Origin: a bacterium
GTDB lineage: Bacteria; Electryoneota; Electryoneia; Electryoneales; Electryoneaceae
NCBI GenBank assembly: GCA_020444265.1
Contig: JAHLLH010000001.1
Span: 310,001 to 374,000, forward strand
Direction: 5' to 3'
Length of the DNA stretch: 64,000 bases
Part shown: positions 33,852 through 42,821 of the stretch, piece after piece
Layout of the letters: each line of letters opens with the position of its first letter
How positions within the stretch are numbered: the first letter of the stretch is position 1
The notes under the pieces: generated by a model
What the model saw: the letters and a program-made list of their open reading frames with translations, nothing else
Told to the model about the DNA's origin: nothing
Databases searched by the model: none
Made by a program: the position numbers and the translations under genes

Positions 33852-34546
33852 GTCCCGCGGCCGGAACATCAGCCAGCCTCCAATCCAGTTTTGAGGAGCT
33901 CTGGGTTGAGGATACGGTTACACCTGCTCTCCTTCCTAAAACCCCCGAGGATGTCCAGCGAATTGTTGTCTGGTGTCGCGAAAACAGCTGGCGTATGCTA
34001 CCAGTGGGGTCGGGGCATACCTTCTCTGCAGGATTCCAGGTACCAGGCGGGGTTGTAACGGTTCTTACATTAGGGCGGGATGGGCTGAGCGAGCCTGACC
34101 CTCTCGATCTCGTTATCGAAGCCGAGACAGGGGTGCCTGCAAATGTTGTCAACTCCCAGGTGCAATCGGCTGGGTTTCGCTTGGATGGATGGCCGGCGGA
34201 GTACTCGGGGACAGTTGGCGGTCTGCTTTGCGGGACAGATGGACCCCGATTGCGGCACCTTGTACTTGGAATCGATTCGATTGATGGACGTGGACGAGCA
34301 CTGCGGTTCGGCGGGAGAGTCCGCAAAAATGTCAGTGGTTTTGACATTGCAGGCCTGATGGTCGGCAGCCAAGGCCGTGTTGGCTGGATGGATCGAGTCT
34401 ATCTCCGGCTGACTCCCAGCGGCGCCCCCGAGGTAACAAGAACGGCGCAGCCTGCGAGGACCGTGTCGCGCGCATTAACAGGCCTGTTTCTAAGGGTCTC
34501 ACGCGCGCTCGATCCCGATGATGTTTTTCTAAAATCTGACGCTTGA
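33848..34546 (+). CDS. FAD-binding oxidoreductase, GlcE-like
   Basis: A 232-aa flavoprotein domain of the FAD_binding_4 (PCMH/VAO) type. Seen are PVGSGHTFSAGF (pyrophosphate-binding loop), the segment YSGTVGGLL, and RKNVSGFDIAGLMVGSQG, which resembles the GlcE subunit of glycolate oxidase. It is shorter than GlcE (about 350 aa) and no GlcD or GlcF is adjacent, so it may bind FAD without being part of that complex. The TTG start overlaps the uppS stop (TTGA), so it is translated with uppS; the biological link is not clear. Confidence 0.7.
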   Translation: MSPAAGTSASLQSSFEELWVEDTVTPALLPKTPEDVQRIVVWCRENSWRMLPVGSGHTFSAGFQVPGGVVTVLTLGRDGLSEPDPLDLVIEAETGVPANVVNSQVQSAGFRLDGWPAEYSGTVGGLLCGTDGPRLRHLVLGIDSIDGRGRALRFGGRVRKNVSGFDIAGLMVGSQGRVGWMDRVYLRLTPSGAPEVTRTAQPARTVSRALTGLFLRVSRALDPDDVFLKSDA

Positions 34547-34553
34547 GGATACG

Positions 34554-37500
34554 ATGCGGCGGCGACCATGGGTTCTCGTAGTCGCGCTGCTGATTCTGGC
34601 CTTGAGTTTCAGCATCATGGTCGGAATCCGCTATCTTAACCGTTCCAACCGGTTGAGGAACGAACTCCTCCAGGTGTTCTCCGGCCTTCCGGGGCAGCTT
34701 ACCATTGGCTCTGCAACTCTCGAATCCTCGACACTCCAGCTCACAGATATCCACTACCATGACCCGGATACATCCATCGTTGTGGAAATCCGTAGGATCA
34801 ACTTACGGATGGTGCTGAGCAACCTTGTGCGCAGATCCGGTGGGATCGAGCGAGTGATCCAGAGTGTTGCCCTGACCCAGCCAGCCATCACACTTCGAGC
34901 GGACAAGCTGGGTGCGACAGATCGTCCACCACCAGAGTTTCCCGATCTTACCGAATACTCCTTTTTGGAAAGGATCATCCTGCGGGAAGGCATCTTTCGT
35001 GTCATGGGACGAAGCGAAACTCCCTGGGTTGAAGTGCACGATCTGTCTGGATGGGTGATCAACAGGCCCGATAATCGTCTTGACTATGAATTCGCAGGCA
35101 GTGCTTGGGCGGACACCACTCGCAGCCTGAAAGTGAATGGGTCGCTTGACCTGACGGACCTGGCGCTTGAATCGAAACTCGACCTTCCGGGGTATTCCCT
35201 CGAAAAACTGACGTTACCTGACAGCTCGCCTGTGCGGGATTTGGAAGGGATGTTTGACATCCATGTTCAGGCCTGGATGGATTCGAGCGGTTTATCCTAT
35301 ACGGCGAACTGGAAACTCAGTGAGGGCGCTCTTCAAGTGGCAGGTGGACCTTTATTTGACAGAATAAATCTCACAGGTCTCGTAGAAGAAGGATTAGCGA
35401 CAGCTGATGGAACAACCCGATTTGAGGGGGATGACGCAGAGTTTCATGCGGCTGTCAACCTGAACGGACCTATCGAAGTAAATGCTGAAATGCTGGTGCC
35501 GAATGGGCGGATCGGGAAGCACTTGGGGACCTTTGCAGGGCTCAGCTATCTTAACCAGCCAAAAGGACTGATAAACGCTCGTTTCAATTATCACTCCAAG
35601 GCAGGGGAGCCGTGGTTGCTTCAAGCATTTGGTACTGCTCCAGCATTGGAGACACGCATCGGTACATTTTCGGACGTAACAACTGAAGTCCACTTCGATC
35701 AGCAGCAGCGCTCTATCGTCTTTGACTACCTCGATGCTACCTATTTCGGCCTGTCTGCCCGGGCCATCGGGCAATACAATTTTGGCCGCGATGACAGGTT
35801 CCCGATAGACATCGATGTCGACGGTGTTGTAGATCCGGAAGAACTGCCAGATTGGGCTGCACCACTTGCGACGAAAGAAGTTGAAGGTACGGTAACGCTG
35901 CGTCTCACTCCTCAAACGAGCTGGGTTATTCGCACAGAAGGACGTGTCCGAAACCAGGATGACCCAACGCTTGGTGAGTTTTCTGGTCTCTATGACCGGA
36001 ATGGCTATGACCTTCGCCTCAGCCTCTTCTCGTCGGTTTTTCAAGATGCATCCGGGCGGATGTGGGGAAGGCATCATGACACGGTGAATCTTCACAGCAC
36101 ACAGCCGCAGCTGCTTGCAACCTGGTGGTCAGACGACTTCCGACTTCCCCAACGCATCCTGAATCTGGATATCAATGGTGAGGTTCACTTCTCAGGTGAC
36201 AAAGTTTATGGTGGTTTGAATATTCACGATCCGGTGACAGACTTCAGCTTGAACAGTGATGGGACGATTACTCATTCCCCGGATGCACCTTTGGACGGTA
36301 TCTTCAGCTACACCTTCCTGCGTCATGAAACAATGATTGGGAACGGTGATGCTGAGTTTTCGCTTACCGATAGCCTGCTAACCGTCCAGCAACTCAATTT
36401 TATGGACTTCTTGCATGGATTTGGCACCATCGACCTTGCGAGTCGAAATATCGAGCGGTTTGAGTTTGGTGTAGAGGACCTGAATGCCTCCGAACTTGTA
36501 CCGACAATGACCTCGCTTCCGGCGGAAAAAGTCGGTGGTCGAATCAATGGCCGTCTGCTGCTCACTGGCCCCTTCCGTCAACCCGTTATTGATTCCCATT
36601 TTGAACTATCCGAAGGACAATTCAGCGACCTCACCGAATATTGGGGGTTACTGACGGTCGAGTCGGACCTTCAGGGAAATGTGGTCATTCAGCAGGGATC
36701 GGTTGGGCAGGGTGGACGTACTCTTTTCACGCTTGATGGCGGGTATTCCATACCGCAAAATCAACTCGATGTGGCAGTCTCCTCGCCCGGGTCCGATGCC
36801 AGTGTGATTTCGCAGGCGTTGACCGGCCGGGAAGACATCTTGCAAGGAACCATATCCCTTCAAGGACAAGTCGGTGGAGCGCTGACACTGCCGAACTGGA
36901 CGATGAATGTGGGCATGACAGATGCTCGAATCCTTGGCATCCTCTTCCCTGATGTTACTCTCGCGCTGCGGGGTGAATCGTCCAAACGACTTGGGCATGT
37001 TCTCTATATCGATGAATTTGACCTGAACCGGTCGGATCACTATCGATTCCAGGTATTTGGTGCATTCCCGCTGGTCCGCGGTGCCGGTCAACTCTCGTTT
37101 GTCCTCGGTGGCGACCTGCCGGAATTACTCCCTCAAATGACCGGTTTTGTTACCGGAGGTGAAGGGCAGGGCGAGCTGAACTGGATTGTGACCATGGTCG
37201 GAGGAAAGCCAGCATCATCGCAGGGCAGCCTCACCCTTGAAAATGGTTCGCTCACCTTCGCGTCTGTCTTCCCGAAGATGCACGACATCACGATTGATGT
37301 AGATATTGACCTGGATGGGCATACGACAATAAACAGTTTTGAAGCAATCCTCGGGAAAGAGGGGAGACGTATCCTGGCAACCAATGAGCCAGGTGATCCG
37401 CTCGATCCTGATCGTCTACCCCTGCTCGTCCGTTCGCTCGGACTCGATCTTGGTGTATTGAAGGTTCGCACACCGCATTCCCTTGGTGTGCCCATGCGTC

Positions 37501-38768
37501 CACCTGTCATCAGCGGAACTCCGGAGTACTCGAATGTCAAGCTGAGTGGGCTCGATTCGAACGAATGGATGTCCGTTTCTGGTCCGATAGACAGTGTGAG
37601 GGTGGAAGGTGAGCTAACCATTTCCAATGCCGATTTTACGATTCCGTCGGATGATGATGCAATGCGTGTAAATGGCACAAGTAAGACAGGGGCGGCGGAG
37701 TTTGCCAAACGGAGTGCAATCGATCTGCTCCTCGGTGCGAGATGGAATGTTGAGCTGAATATTGGCCGTGATGTTCGTTTCGAATACGTTATCGGTCAAC
37801 TCGAGGATATTTCGCTGATCAATGCATTCAATATCCTTGGGCAGGTTGCTCTCGACCTCGAACTCGAATCGACAGAACCGCAGCGACCGTTACGTACAGA
37901 AGGGCGACTGATTGATGATTCGTTCAGGATGATCGGGACAATCACCTCTACACAGGGTGAAATTGAGTTTCTCGACCTCACCTTCGAGATGCAGCGTGCC
38001 GAAGTCACCTTCGATCAAACATCGCTATTGCCAGTCGTAAGTGCTCGCGCTCTTTCAAATGTTCTAGAGCCTGGGTCAGATTTTTCAAGACGTGTCTATT
38101 TAACCCTCTACGTGATTGATCCGATTACAGGTGAGCGTACAACACGTGGTCGATGGGGCGAGTTTACGCTCGTTCTGGAGGATGAAGATGGCTCCAGTCA
38201 GGAACAGGTTGCCTCTACGCTTGGTATATCTCCCGAGGCGATCCGTGACAGAGCGACCCTGATTGGTGCTGGTGGATTGGAAAAAGCAGTCACCCGGATG
38301 TGGCTGCGGCCGATTGAACGAGACGTAGAACGATGGCTGGGACTTGACCTGGTACGTATCGACCCAACCATTGCCCAGAACCTGGCATCTGATCCAAACA
38401 ATCAAAATGCTGAGGTGCCGGAAGAAGAGACCAGCAAGCGGACGGTGGATTATTTTCGTTCATCCAGTGTTACGGTAGGTAAGTACCTGACCCGTGATTT
38501 ATTCCTTAGTTATACGGGACAGCTCGGAAAAGACCCACGCTACACTACGGTTCCAGACTACCAGGCGGGGCGAATCGGCTTGTTGCAGACCTGGAGTCTG
38601 CAATATCGACTGAGTGAAATTTCGCCCAACTTTGTGATCCAGGGTGACTGGGAGTATGATAACCTGGCGGAAGTTCAGGCGGACAACCCACAGGCTTTGC
38701 AGAACAATCGTTCACTTCGCCTGAAATACACATTTGTCTTTGATGCAACAACCATTAAGTGGCCGTAA
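34554..38768 (+). CDS. tamB: TamB-family translocation/assembly protein
   Basis: A 1404-aa AsmA/TamB-like protein that spans the periplasm and helps insert outer-membrane proteins or move phospholipids. An N-terminal signal anchor (about 5-22) is followed by a very long beta-rich region of repeating hydrophobic/hydrophilic strands, forming the groove typical of RBG/bridge-like proteins. The C-terminal TamB domain (DUF490) is recognisable in VTVGKYLTRDLFLSYTGQ and the final RSLRLKYTFVFD. bamA follows after 121 nt, a frequent order for tamA/bamA-tamB pairs. A GAGGA box lies 4 nt before the ATG. Confidence 0.88.
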   Translation: MRRRPWVLVVALLILALSFSIMVGIRYLNRSNRLRNELLQVFSGLPGQLTIGSATLESSTLQLTDIHYHDPDTSIVVEIRRINLRMVLSNLVRRSGGIERVIQSVALTQPAITLRADKLGATDRPPPEFPDLTEYSFLERIILREGIFRVMGRSETPWVEVHDLSGWVINRPDNRLDYEFAGSAWADTTRSLKVNGSLDLTDLALESKLDLPGYSLEKLTLPDSSPVRDLEGMFDIHVQAWMDSSGLSYTANWKLSEGALQVAGGPLFDRINLTGLVEEGLATADGTTRFEGDDAEFHAAVNLNGPIEVNAEMLVPNGRIGKHLGTFAGLSYLNQPKGLINARFNYHSKAGEPWLLQAFGTAPALETRIGTFSDVTTEVHFDQQQRSIVFDYLDATYFGLSARAIGQYNFGRDDRFPIDIDVDGVVDPEELPDWAAPLATKEVEGTVTLRLTPQTSWVIRTEGRVRNQDDPTLGEFSGLYDRNGYDLRLSLFSSVFQDASGRMWGRHHDTVNLHSTQPQLLATWWSDDFRLPQRILNLDINGEVHFSGDKVYGGLNIHDPVTDFSLNSDGTITHSPDAPLDGIFSYTFLRHETMIGNGDAEFSLTDSLLTVQQLNFMDFLHGFGTIDLASRNIERFEFGVEDLNASELVPTMTSLPAEKVGGRINGRLLLTGPFRQPVIDSHFELSEGQFSDLTEYWGLLTVESDLQGNVVIQQGSVGQGGRTLFTLDGGYSIPQNQLDVAVSSPGSDASVISQALTGREDILQGTISLQGQVGGALTLPNWTMNVGMTDARILGILFPDVTLALRGESSKRLGHVLYIDEFDLNRSDHYRFQVFGAFPLVRGAGQLSFVLGGDLPELLPQMTGFVTGGEGQGELNWIVTMVGGKPASSQGSLTLENGSLTFASVFPKMHDITIDVDIDLDGHTTINSFEAILGKEGRRILATNEPGDPLDPDRLPLLVRSLGLDLGVLKVRTPHSLGVPMRPPVISGTPEYSNVKLSGLDSNEWMSVSGPIDSVRVEGELTISNADFTIPSDDDAMRVNGTSKTGAAEFAKRSAIDLLLGARWNVELNIGRDVRFEYVIGQLEDISLINAFNILGQVALDLELESTEPQRPLRTEGRLIDDSFRMIGTITSTQGEIEFLDLTFEMQRAEVTFDQTSLLPVVSARALSNVLEPGSDFSRRVYLTLYVIDPITGERTTRGRWGEFTLVLEDEDGSSQEQVASTLGISPEAIRDRATLIGAGGLEKAVTRMWLRPIERDVERWLGLDLVRIDPTIAQNLASDPNNQNAEVPEEETSKRTVDYFRSSSVTVGKYLTRDLFLSYTGQLGKDPRYTTVPDYQAGRIGLLQTWSLQYRLSEISPNFVIQGDWEYDNLAEVQADNPQALQNNRSLRLKYTFVFDATTIKWP

Positions 38769-38889
38769 ATAGTTTGCTTCTGCAAGCTAGAACTTGATCG
38801 ACTCAAGCGGCCCTGACAGAATGTGATTCGGCTTGTGCATGCAGGTGGTTTCACGTACCTTTCAGCCTTTGACAAGACGGTTGGAGACC

Positions 38890-41220
38890 ATGTACAGACG
38901 CTTCGTACAACTCATCCTCGGAACAACCCTGCTTCTCGTATTGGCAACCCTGCCGGGCAGTGGTTCAGCGCAACCTGTCACCAGGGGCATCAAAGTACTC
39001 GGTGTCAGGGTGGAGGGTGCACAGACTGCTGATCCTGGGCTGATCATCGCCAACTCTGGCTTGATTGTCGGGAAAGAGGTTGTTGGTGACGATATCCAGA
39101 AAGCGATCCAACGTATCTGGTCCCTGAACCTATTCCGTTACGTGGAAATCCAGATCGAGCGGGAAGTGGGGGATGGCGCCTTTTTCCTGGTGCAAGTTGA
39201 GGAATACCCGCGCATCGGCACCATCGAGATTGTCGGAAATAAAAAGCTGAAAGACGATGAGGTCAACGAAACGTTGAACCTCTATAAAGGGCAGGTGTTA
39301 CGGCCTTCCCGAGTTAAACAGGCACGCCAGAAACTACTCGATCAATACCACGAAAAAGGCTATCTGCTGGCTACGGTTGAGTTTGAGGTCTCCGATACAG
39401 ACGATGAGATGAAGAAAGAAGTTCAAGTCGTCATCGAGGAGAAGAAAAAGGTCCGGATCAAAGAGATCGAGTTTGTCGGGAACGAAGCATTCGAAGACAA
39501 AACCCTACGGAAACAGTTCGACGACACCAAGGAACGTGGTCTCTTCCGCAGCGGAACCTTTGATCGAACGAAGTTCGAATCGGATCTGGACCTGCTTGTA
39601 GCATTCTACCGCAACAATGGCTACCGTGATGCCACCGTGGTGGGCGATTCAGTCTCCTACACCGATGATCGCAAACGAATGATTCTAACGATCAAAGTGG
39701 ATGAAGGCGCCAAGTACTTCTTCGGTGATGTCAGCTTCGATGGAAATACCCTCTTTACCAATAATGAGCTTCTCGATCTGTTGGCCTTCCGTCCCGGTAC
39801 TGTCTTCAGCCAGCAAGAGCTGGATTTGACGACGGGCGAACGGTTGGGGAATCTTTACTACGACCGTGGTTACATCTATTCTCGTGTCGAACCATCACTG
39901 GTTCCTGTCAGTGAGGACACCCTGGACGTTCATTTCACCATCGTCGAAGGGAATCAGTTTAAGGTTCGGAAGATCAACATTATCGGGAATACGAAAACCA
40001 AAGAGAAAGTAATCCGCCGCGAATTCGTGCTCTATCCGGGCGACACCTTTGATGTTTCTCGTCTTCGTCGTTCTATTCGTGAATTGACCATCCTGAACTA
40101 CTTCGCCAACATCACGCCGGATGTCCAACCCGTTAGCGAAAACGAGGTGGACCTCTTTGTCGATGTGGAGGAGAAGCCTACTGATCAGGCGAATGTGTCC
40201 GCTGGTTATTCGGAGCGAGATGGAGTCATCGGTGCGGTAGGTTTCGCGATGCCCAACTTTTTCGGGAACGGTCAGCGATTCAGCCTCGACTGGAATTTTG
40301 GTTACATCTACCGTAGCTTCTCGGTCAGTTTCACAGAACCCTGGATGTTCAACACGCCAACCCTCGGTGGTCTGAGCTTCTTCGATCTGCGCCGTGGTGG
40401 ATCCTACTACGGTTTCGATGAACATGTGACGGGGGGGAGCGTTCGTATCGGACGCCGATTCAAATGGCCGGATGACTACACCCGTGGGGACTGGATTTAC
40501 AAACTGGAACGGTCCGAGTATGACAATTTCTCGGATGGCTTCCGTGTAAACAATGTCCGTGGCCTTGCAGAGGGTGAGCCTCGCTGGAGCAGTTCCGTTA
40601 CCCAGATTTTCACACGTGACAGCCGTGACAATCCTGAGTTCCCGACCCGTGGAAGCGTCTTTTCCTACTCTGCCGAGCTTGCGGGTAGTCTTTTTGGCGG
40701 AGATGACCAGTTCCACAAGCATTTTGCCAGCGCGGAGTGGTACTTTCCCATCACAAACAAGTTGGTCCTTTACTCGCAGACTCGTACCGGACTATTGTTT
40801 GGGTTGACCAAGAATCGCGTGGATGTGCCCTACATCGATTACTTCTTCATGGGCGGCAGCGGGATTAGTTTTGGTGAATCCCTGCGTGGATACGACGAAG
40901 CGGAAGTTGGTCCACAGTCAGGCGGCTATCCGCTGGGTGGACGGAGCATGTTCAAACAGACGTTTGAATTCCGTCTGCCAATTATTCCGAACCCGACCGT
41001 CTTCCTGCTTGGTTTTGTCGAGGCGGGGAACGTCTGGGAAACGAGACAGGAAATGGATTTGAACGACATGCGCCGTTCGATGGGTGTTGGCGTACGTCTG
41101 TTCATGCCGTTCATCGGATTGATTGGACTTGACTACGGTTACGGATACGATTATTTCGATCAAACAGGTCGTCGACAAGGGAAGTGGATGCCTCACTTCC
41201 AGTTCGGACGTACCTTCTAA
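38890..41220 (+). CDS. bamA: Outer-membrane protein assembly factor BamA
   Basis: Omp85-family barrel that folds proteins into the outer membrane. With the start at 38890 the protein is 776 aa and begins with a proper signal peptide (MYRRFVQLILGTTLLLVLAT...SGSAQ); an earlier in-frame ATG at 38833 would add 19 residues ahead of it. Five POTRA domains follow (GTIEIVGNKKLKDDEV, VRIKEIEFVGNEAFEDKTLR and others). The 16-strand barrel has the conserved lid motif GGSGISFGESLRGYDE and ends in FQFGRTF with the C-terminal Phe. Next to tamB and ompH it forms the outer-membrane biogenesis core. Confidence 0.94.
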   Translation: MYRRFVQLILGTTLLLVLATLPGSGSAQPVTRGIKVLGVRVEGAQTADPGLIIANSGLIVGKEVVGDDIQKAIQRIWSLNLFRYVEIQIEREVGDGAFFLVQVEEYPRIGTIEIVGNKKLKDDEVNETLNLYKGQVLRPSRVKQARQKLLDQYHEKGYLLATVEFEVSDTDDEMKKEVQVVIEEKKKVRIKEIEFVGNEAFEDKTLRKQFDDTKERGLFRSGTFDRTKFESDLDLLVAFYRNNGYRDATVVGDSVSYTDDRKRMILTIKVDEGAKYFFGDVSFDGNTLFTNNELLDLLAFRPGTVFSQQELDLTTGERLGNLYYDRGYIYSRVEPSLVPVSEDTLDVHFTIVEGNQFKVRKINIIGNTKTKEKVIRREFVLYPGDTFDVSRLRRSIRELTILNYFANITPDVQPVSENEVDLFVDVEEKPTDQANVSAGYSERDGVIGAVGFAMPNFFGNGQRFSLDWNFGYIYRSFSVSFTEPWMFNTPTLGGLSFFDLRRGGSYYGFDEHVTGGSVRIGRRFKWPDDYTRGDWIYKLERSEYDNFSDGFRVNNVRGLAEGEPRWSSSVTQIFTRDSRDNPEFPTRGSVFSYSAELAGSLFGGDDQFHKHFASAEWYFPITNKLVLYSQTRTGLLFGLTKNRVDVPYIDYFFMGGSGISFGESLRGYDEAEVGPQSGGYPLGGRSMFKQTFEFRLPIIPNPTVFLLGFVEAGNVWETRQEMDLNDMRRSMGVGVRLFMPFIGLIGLDYGYGYDYFDQTGRRQGKWMPHFQFGRTF

Positions 41221-41244
41221 GTACGAAACCATTGAGGTGCATGG

Positions 41245-41781
41245 ATGAAGAAGTTTGTCGCAGTCATGAGTGTTCTGCTGATGCTCGGCCTTCTGGTTGC
41301 GAGCCCGGTCCTCGCAAAGGATGTGAAGGTTGGGATCATCATCTCGGAGCGAATTCTGAATGAATACTCCGAGGCGCAGGATGCACAGAAGATCCTGAGT
41401 GAAGACATCAGCGAGTGGCAGCGTCAGGCCTCGCAGATGGAAGACGAACTGAACGCCATGCAGGAAGAATTGGGCCAGCAGGCGATGATGTTCTATTCTG
41501 AGGAAAAGAAGGCCGAAAAGCAGGCCAGCTTCCAGCAGAAACTCAATGAATATCGCCAGTTCCAGTCGACGATTGAACAGCGTGCTTACCAGCGTAACCA
41601 GGAACTCTTCGCCCCGATCAACGAGAAGATTCAAAAGGTGATTGATACGATCGCGGCGGAAGATGGATACGATGTCATTTTTGATGCAGTCGGCACAGCC
41701 ATTGCCTATGCCAACCCGGAACTCGACATTACCGAACGAGTGCTGGAGGAGTTGAAAAAGGCTGGTACTGGTTCGAAATGA
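41245..41781 (+). CDS. OmpH/Skp-family periplasmic chaperone
   Basis: A 178-aa trimeric chaperone that holds unfolded outer-membrane proteins for BamA. A cleavable signal peptide (MKKFVAVMSVLLMLGLLVAS..VLA) precedes a small beta base (KVGIIISERILNEYS) and two long coiled helices rich in Glu, Gln and Lys (about 50-125), then the return to the base (YDVIFDAVGTAIAYANPELD). Position right after bamA and before lpxD is the classic skp place. Its stop overlaps the lpxD start (ATGA). Confidence 0.88.
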   Translation: MKKFVAVMSVLLMLGLLVASPVLAKDVKVGIIISERILNEYSEAQDAQKILSEDISEWQRQASQMEDELNAMQEELGQQAMMFYSEEKKAEKQASFQQKLNEYRQFQSTIEQRAYQRNQELFAPINEKIQKVIDTIAAEDGYDVIFDAVGTAIAYANPELDITERVLEELKKAGTGSK

Positions 41782-42803
41782 CAATCCGAGCCGCTGAGAT
41801 TGCGAAGAAGATCGGAGCTGAGCTTGTCGGAGACCCTGACAAGCTCATTTCCGGTGTTGCCACCTTGCTCGAGGCTGGGGAAGAAGATGTTACTTTCCTG
41901 ACCAACCCCGCCTACAGGAAGCATCTCGCTACAACACGTGCAGCTGCAGTGATTCTCGCGCAGCCGCCCGAGGGTGGTGAGGGTACCTACTTTGTTAGTT
42001 CAGATCCACGCAGGGCCTTTGTTGAGGCACTGCGTCTCTTCTTTCCAGCACCTCCACCGCCAGCACCCGGTGTCCATCCTTCCGCTGTTGTGGGCGAGAA
42101 TGTCCAGCTTGCGGAAGGAGTTTCAGTCGGTCCTGGATGTGTAATCGAAAATGGGGTGAGCATTGGCAAAGGGACGGTCCTGCGTGCGCAGGTATTCGTT
42201 GGACGGGATGTTGTCATTGGTGAATCCTGCCTCTTCCACAGCCGAGTCAGCATCCGTGAAGGTTGTCAAATCGGCAACCGCGTCGTCATTCAGGATGGTG
42301 CTGTGATCGGTTCGGATGGATTTGGTTTTGCACCGGGGGATGAGGGGTATGCGACCATTCCCCAGGTAGGCATCGTAGTCCTGGAAGACGATGTGGATGT
42401 CGGTGCAAACACGACGATTGATCGAGCTACCCTGACAAGGACAGTCATTCGGCGCGGAGTGAAGCTGGATAACCTGATTCAGATTGCACACAATGTGGAA
42501 GTCGGTGAACAGACTGTGATGGCTGCCCAGGTGGGTATCGCTGGCAGTACGAAAGTAGGCTCACATTCCATGCTCGGTGGTCAGGTTGGGGTGGCTGGGC
42601 ATATCGAGTTGAGTGATGGCCTGGTCATTGCCGCGCAGTCGGGTATTGTAAGCAATCCGAAAGATGTTGAACCGGTGAACGGGATGCGTGTGGTTGGGGG
42701 GACCCCGGCACGGGCGATTCAAAATTGGCGGAGGATTGAAGCTTCGCTAAGCCGTCTGCCGGAGCTGTTTAAGCGTGTCCGAAAATTGGAAGATCAGAAG
42801 TAG
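41778..42803 (+). CDS. lpxD: UDP-3-O-acylglucosamine N-acyltransferase
   Basis: Third step of lipid A synthesis: adds the N-linked hydroxyacyl chain to UDP-3-O-acyl-GlcN. The 341-aa protein has the N-terminal uridine-binding domain (to about 100), a left-handed beta-helix of hexapeptide repeats (VSVGPGCVIENGVSIGKGTV and on), the GSDGFGFAPG segment and the catalytic His in IAHNVEVGEQ. A proline-rich hinge PAPPPPAPGV joins the domains. Coupled to ompH by ATGA and 18 nt before lpxC/fabZ. Confidence 0.93.
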   Translation: MTIRAAEIAKKIGAELVGDPDKLISGVATLLEAGEEDVTFLTNPAYRKHLATTRAAAVILAQPPEGGEGTYFVSSDPRRAFVEALRLFFPAPPPPAPGVHPSAVVGENVQLAEGVSVGPGCVIENGVSIGKGTVLRAQVFVGRDVVIGESCLFHSRVSIREGCQIGNRVVIQDGAVIGSDGFGFAPGDEGYATIPQVGIVVLEDDVDVGANTTIDRATLTRTVIRRGVKLDNLIQIAHNVEVGEQTVMAAQVGIAGSTKVGSHSMLGGQVGVAGHIELSDGLVIAAQSGIVSNPKDVEPVNGMRVVGGTPARAIQNWRRIEASLSRLPELFKRVRKLEDQK

Positions 42804-42821
42804 CCAAACGGGAGTCGTTCA

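Noticed and set aside
34544-34646. In-frame TGA at the end of the GlcE-like gene as a selenocysteine codon
   Set aside because: Reading past the TGA gives only about 30 residues with no GlcE-like sequence before the next stop, and tamB starts immediately.
38833-38889. 19-residue N-terminal extension of BamA
   Set aside because: The signal peptide starts cleanly at 38890; the extension would bury it behind extra residues.
39895-40722. 275-codon antisense frame opposite bamA
   Set aside because: Entirely within the strongly supported barrel and POTRA coding region; no ribosome site or protein-like motif.
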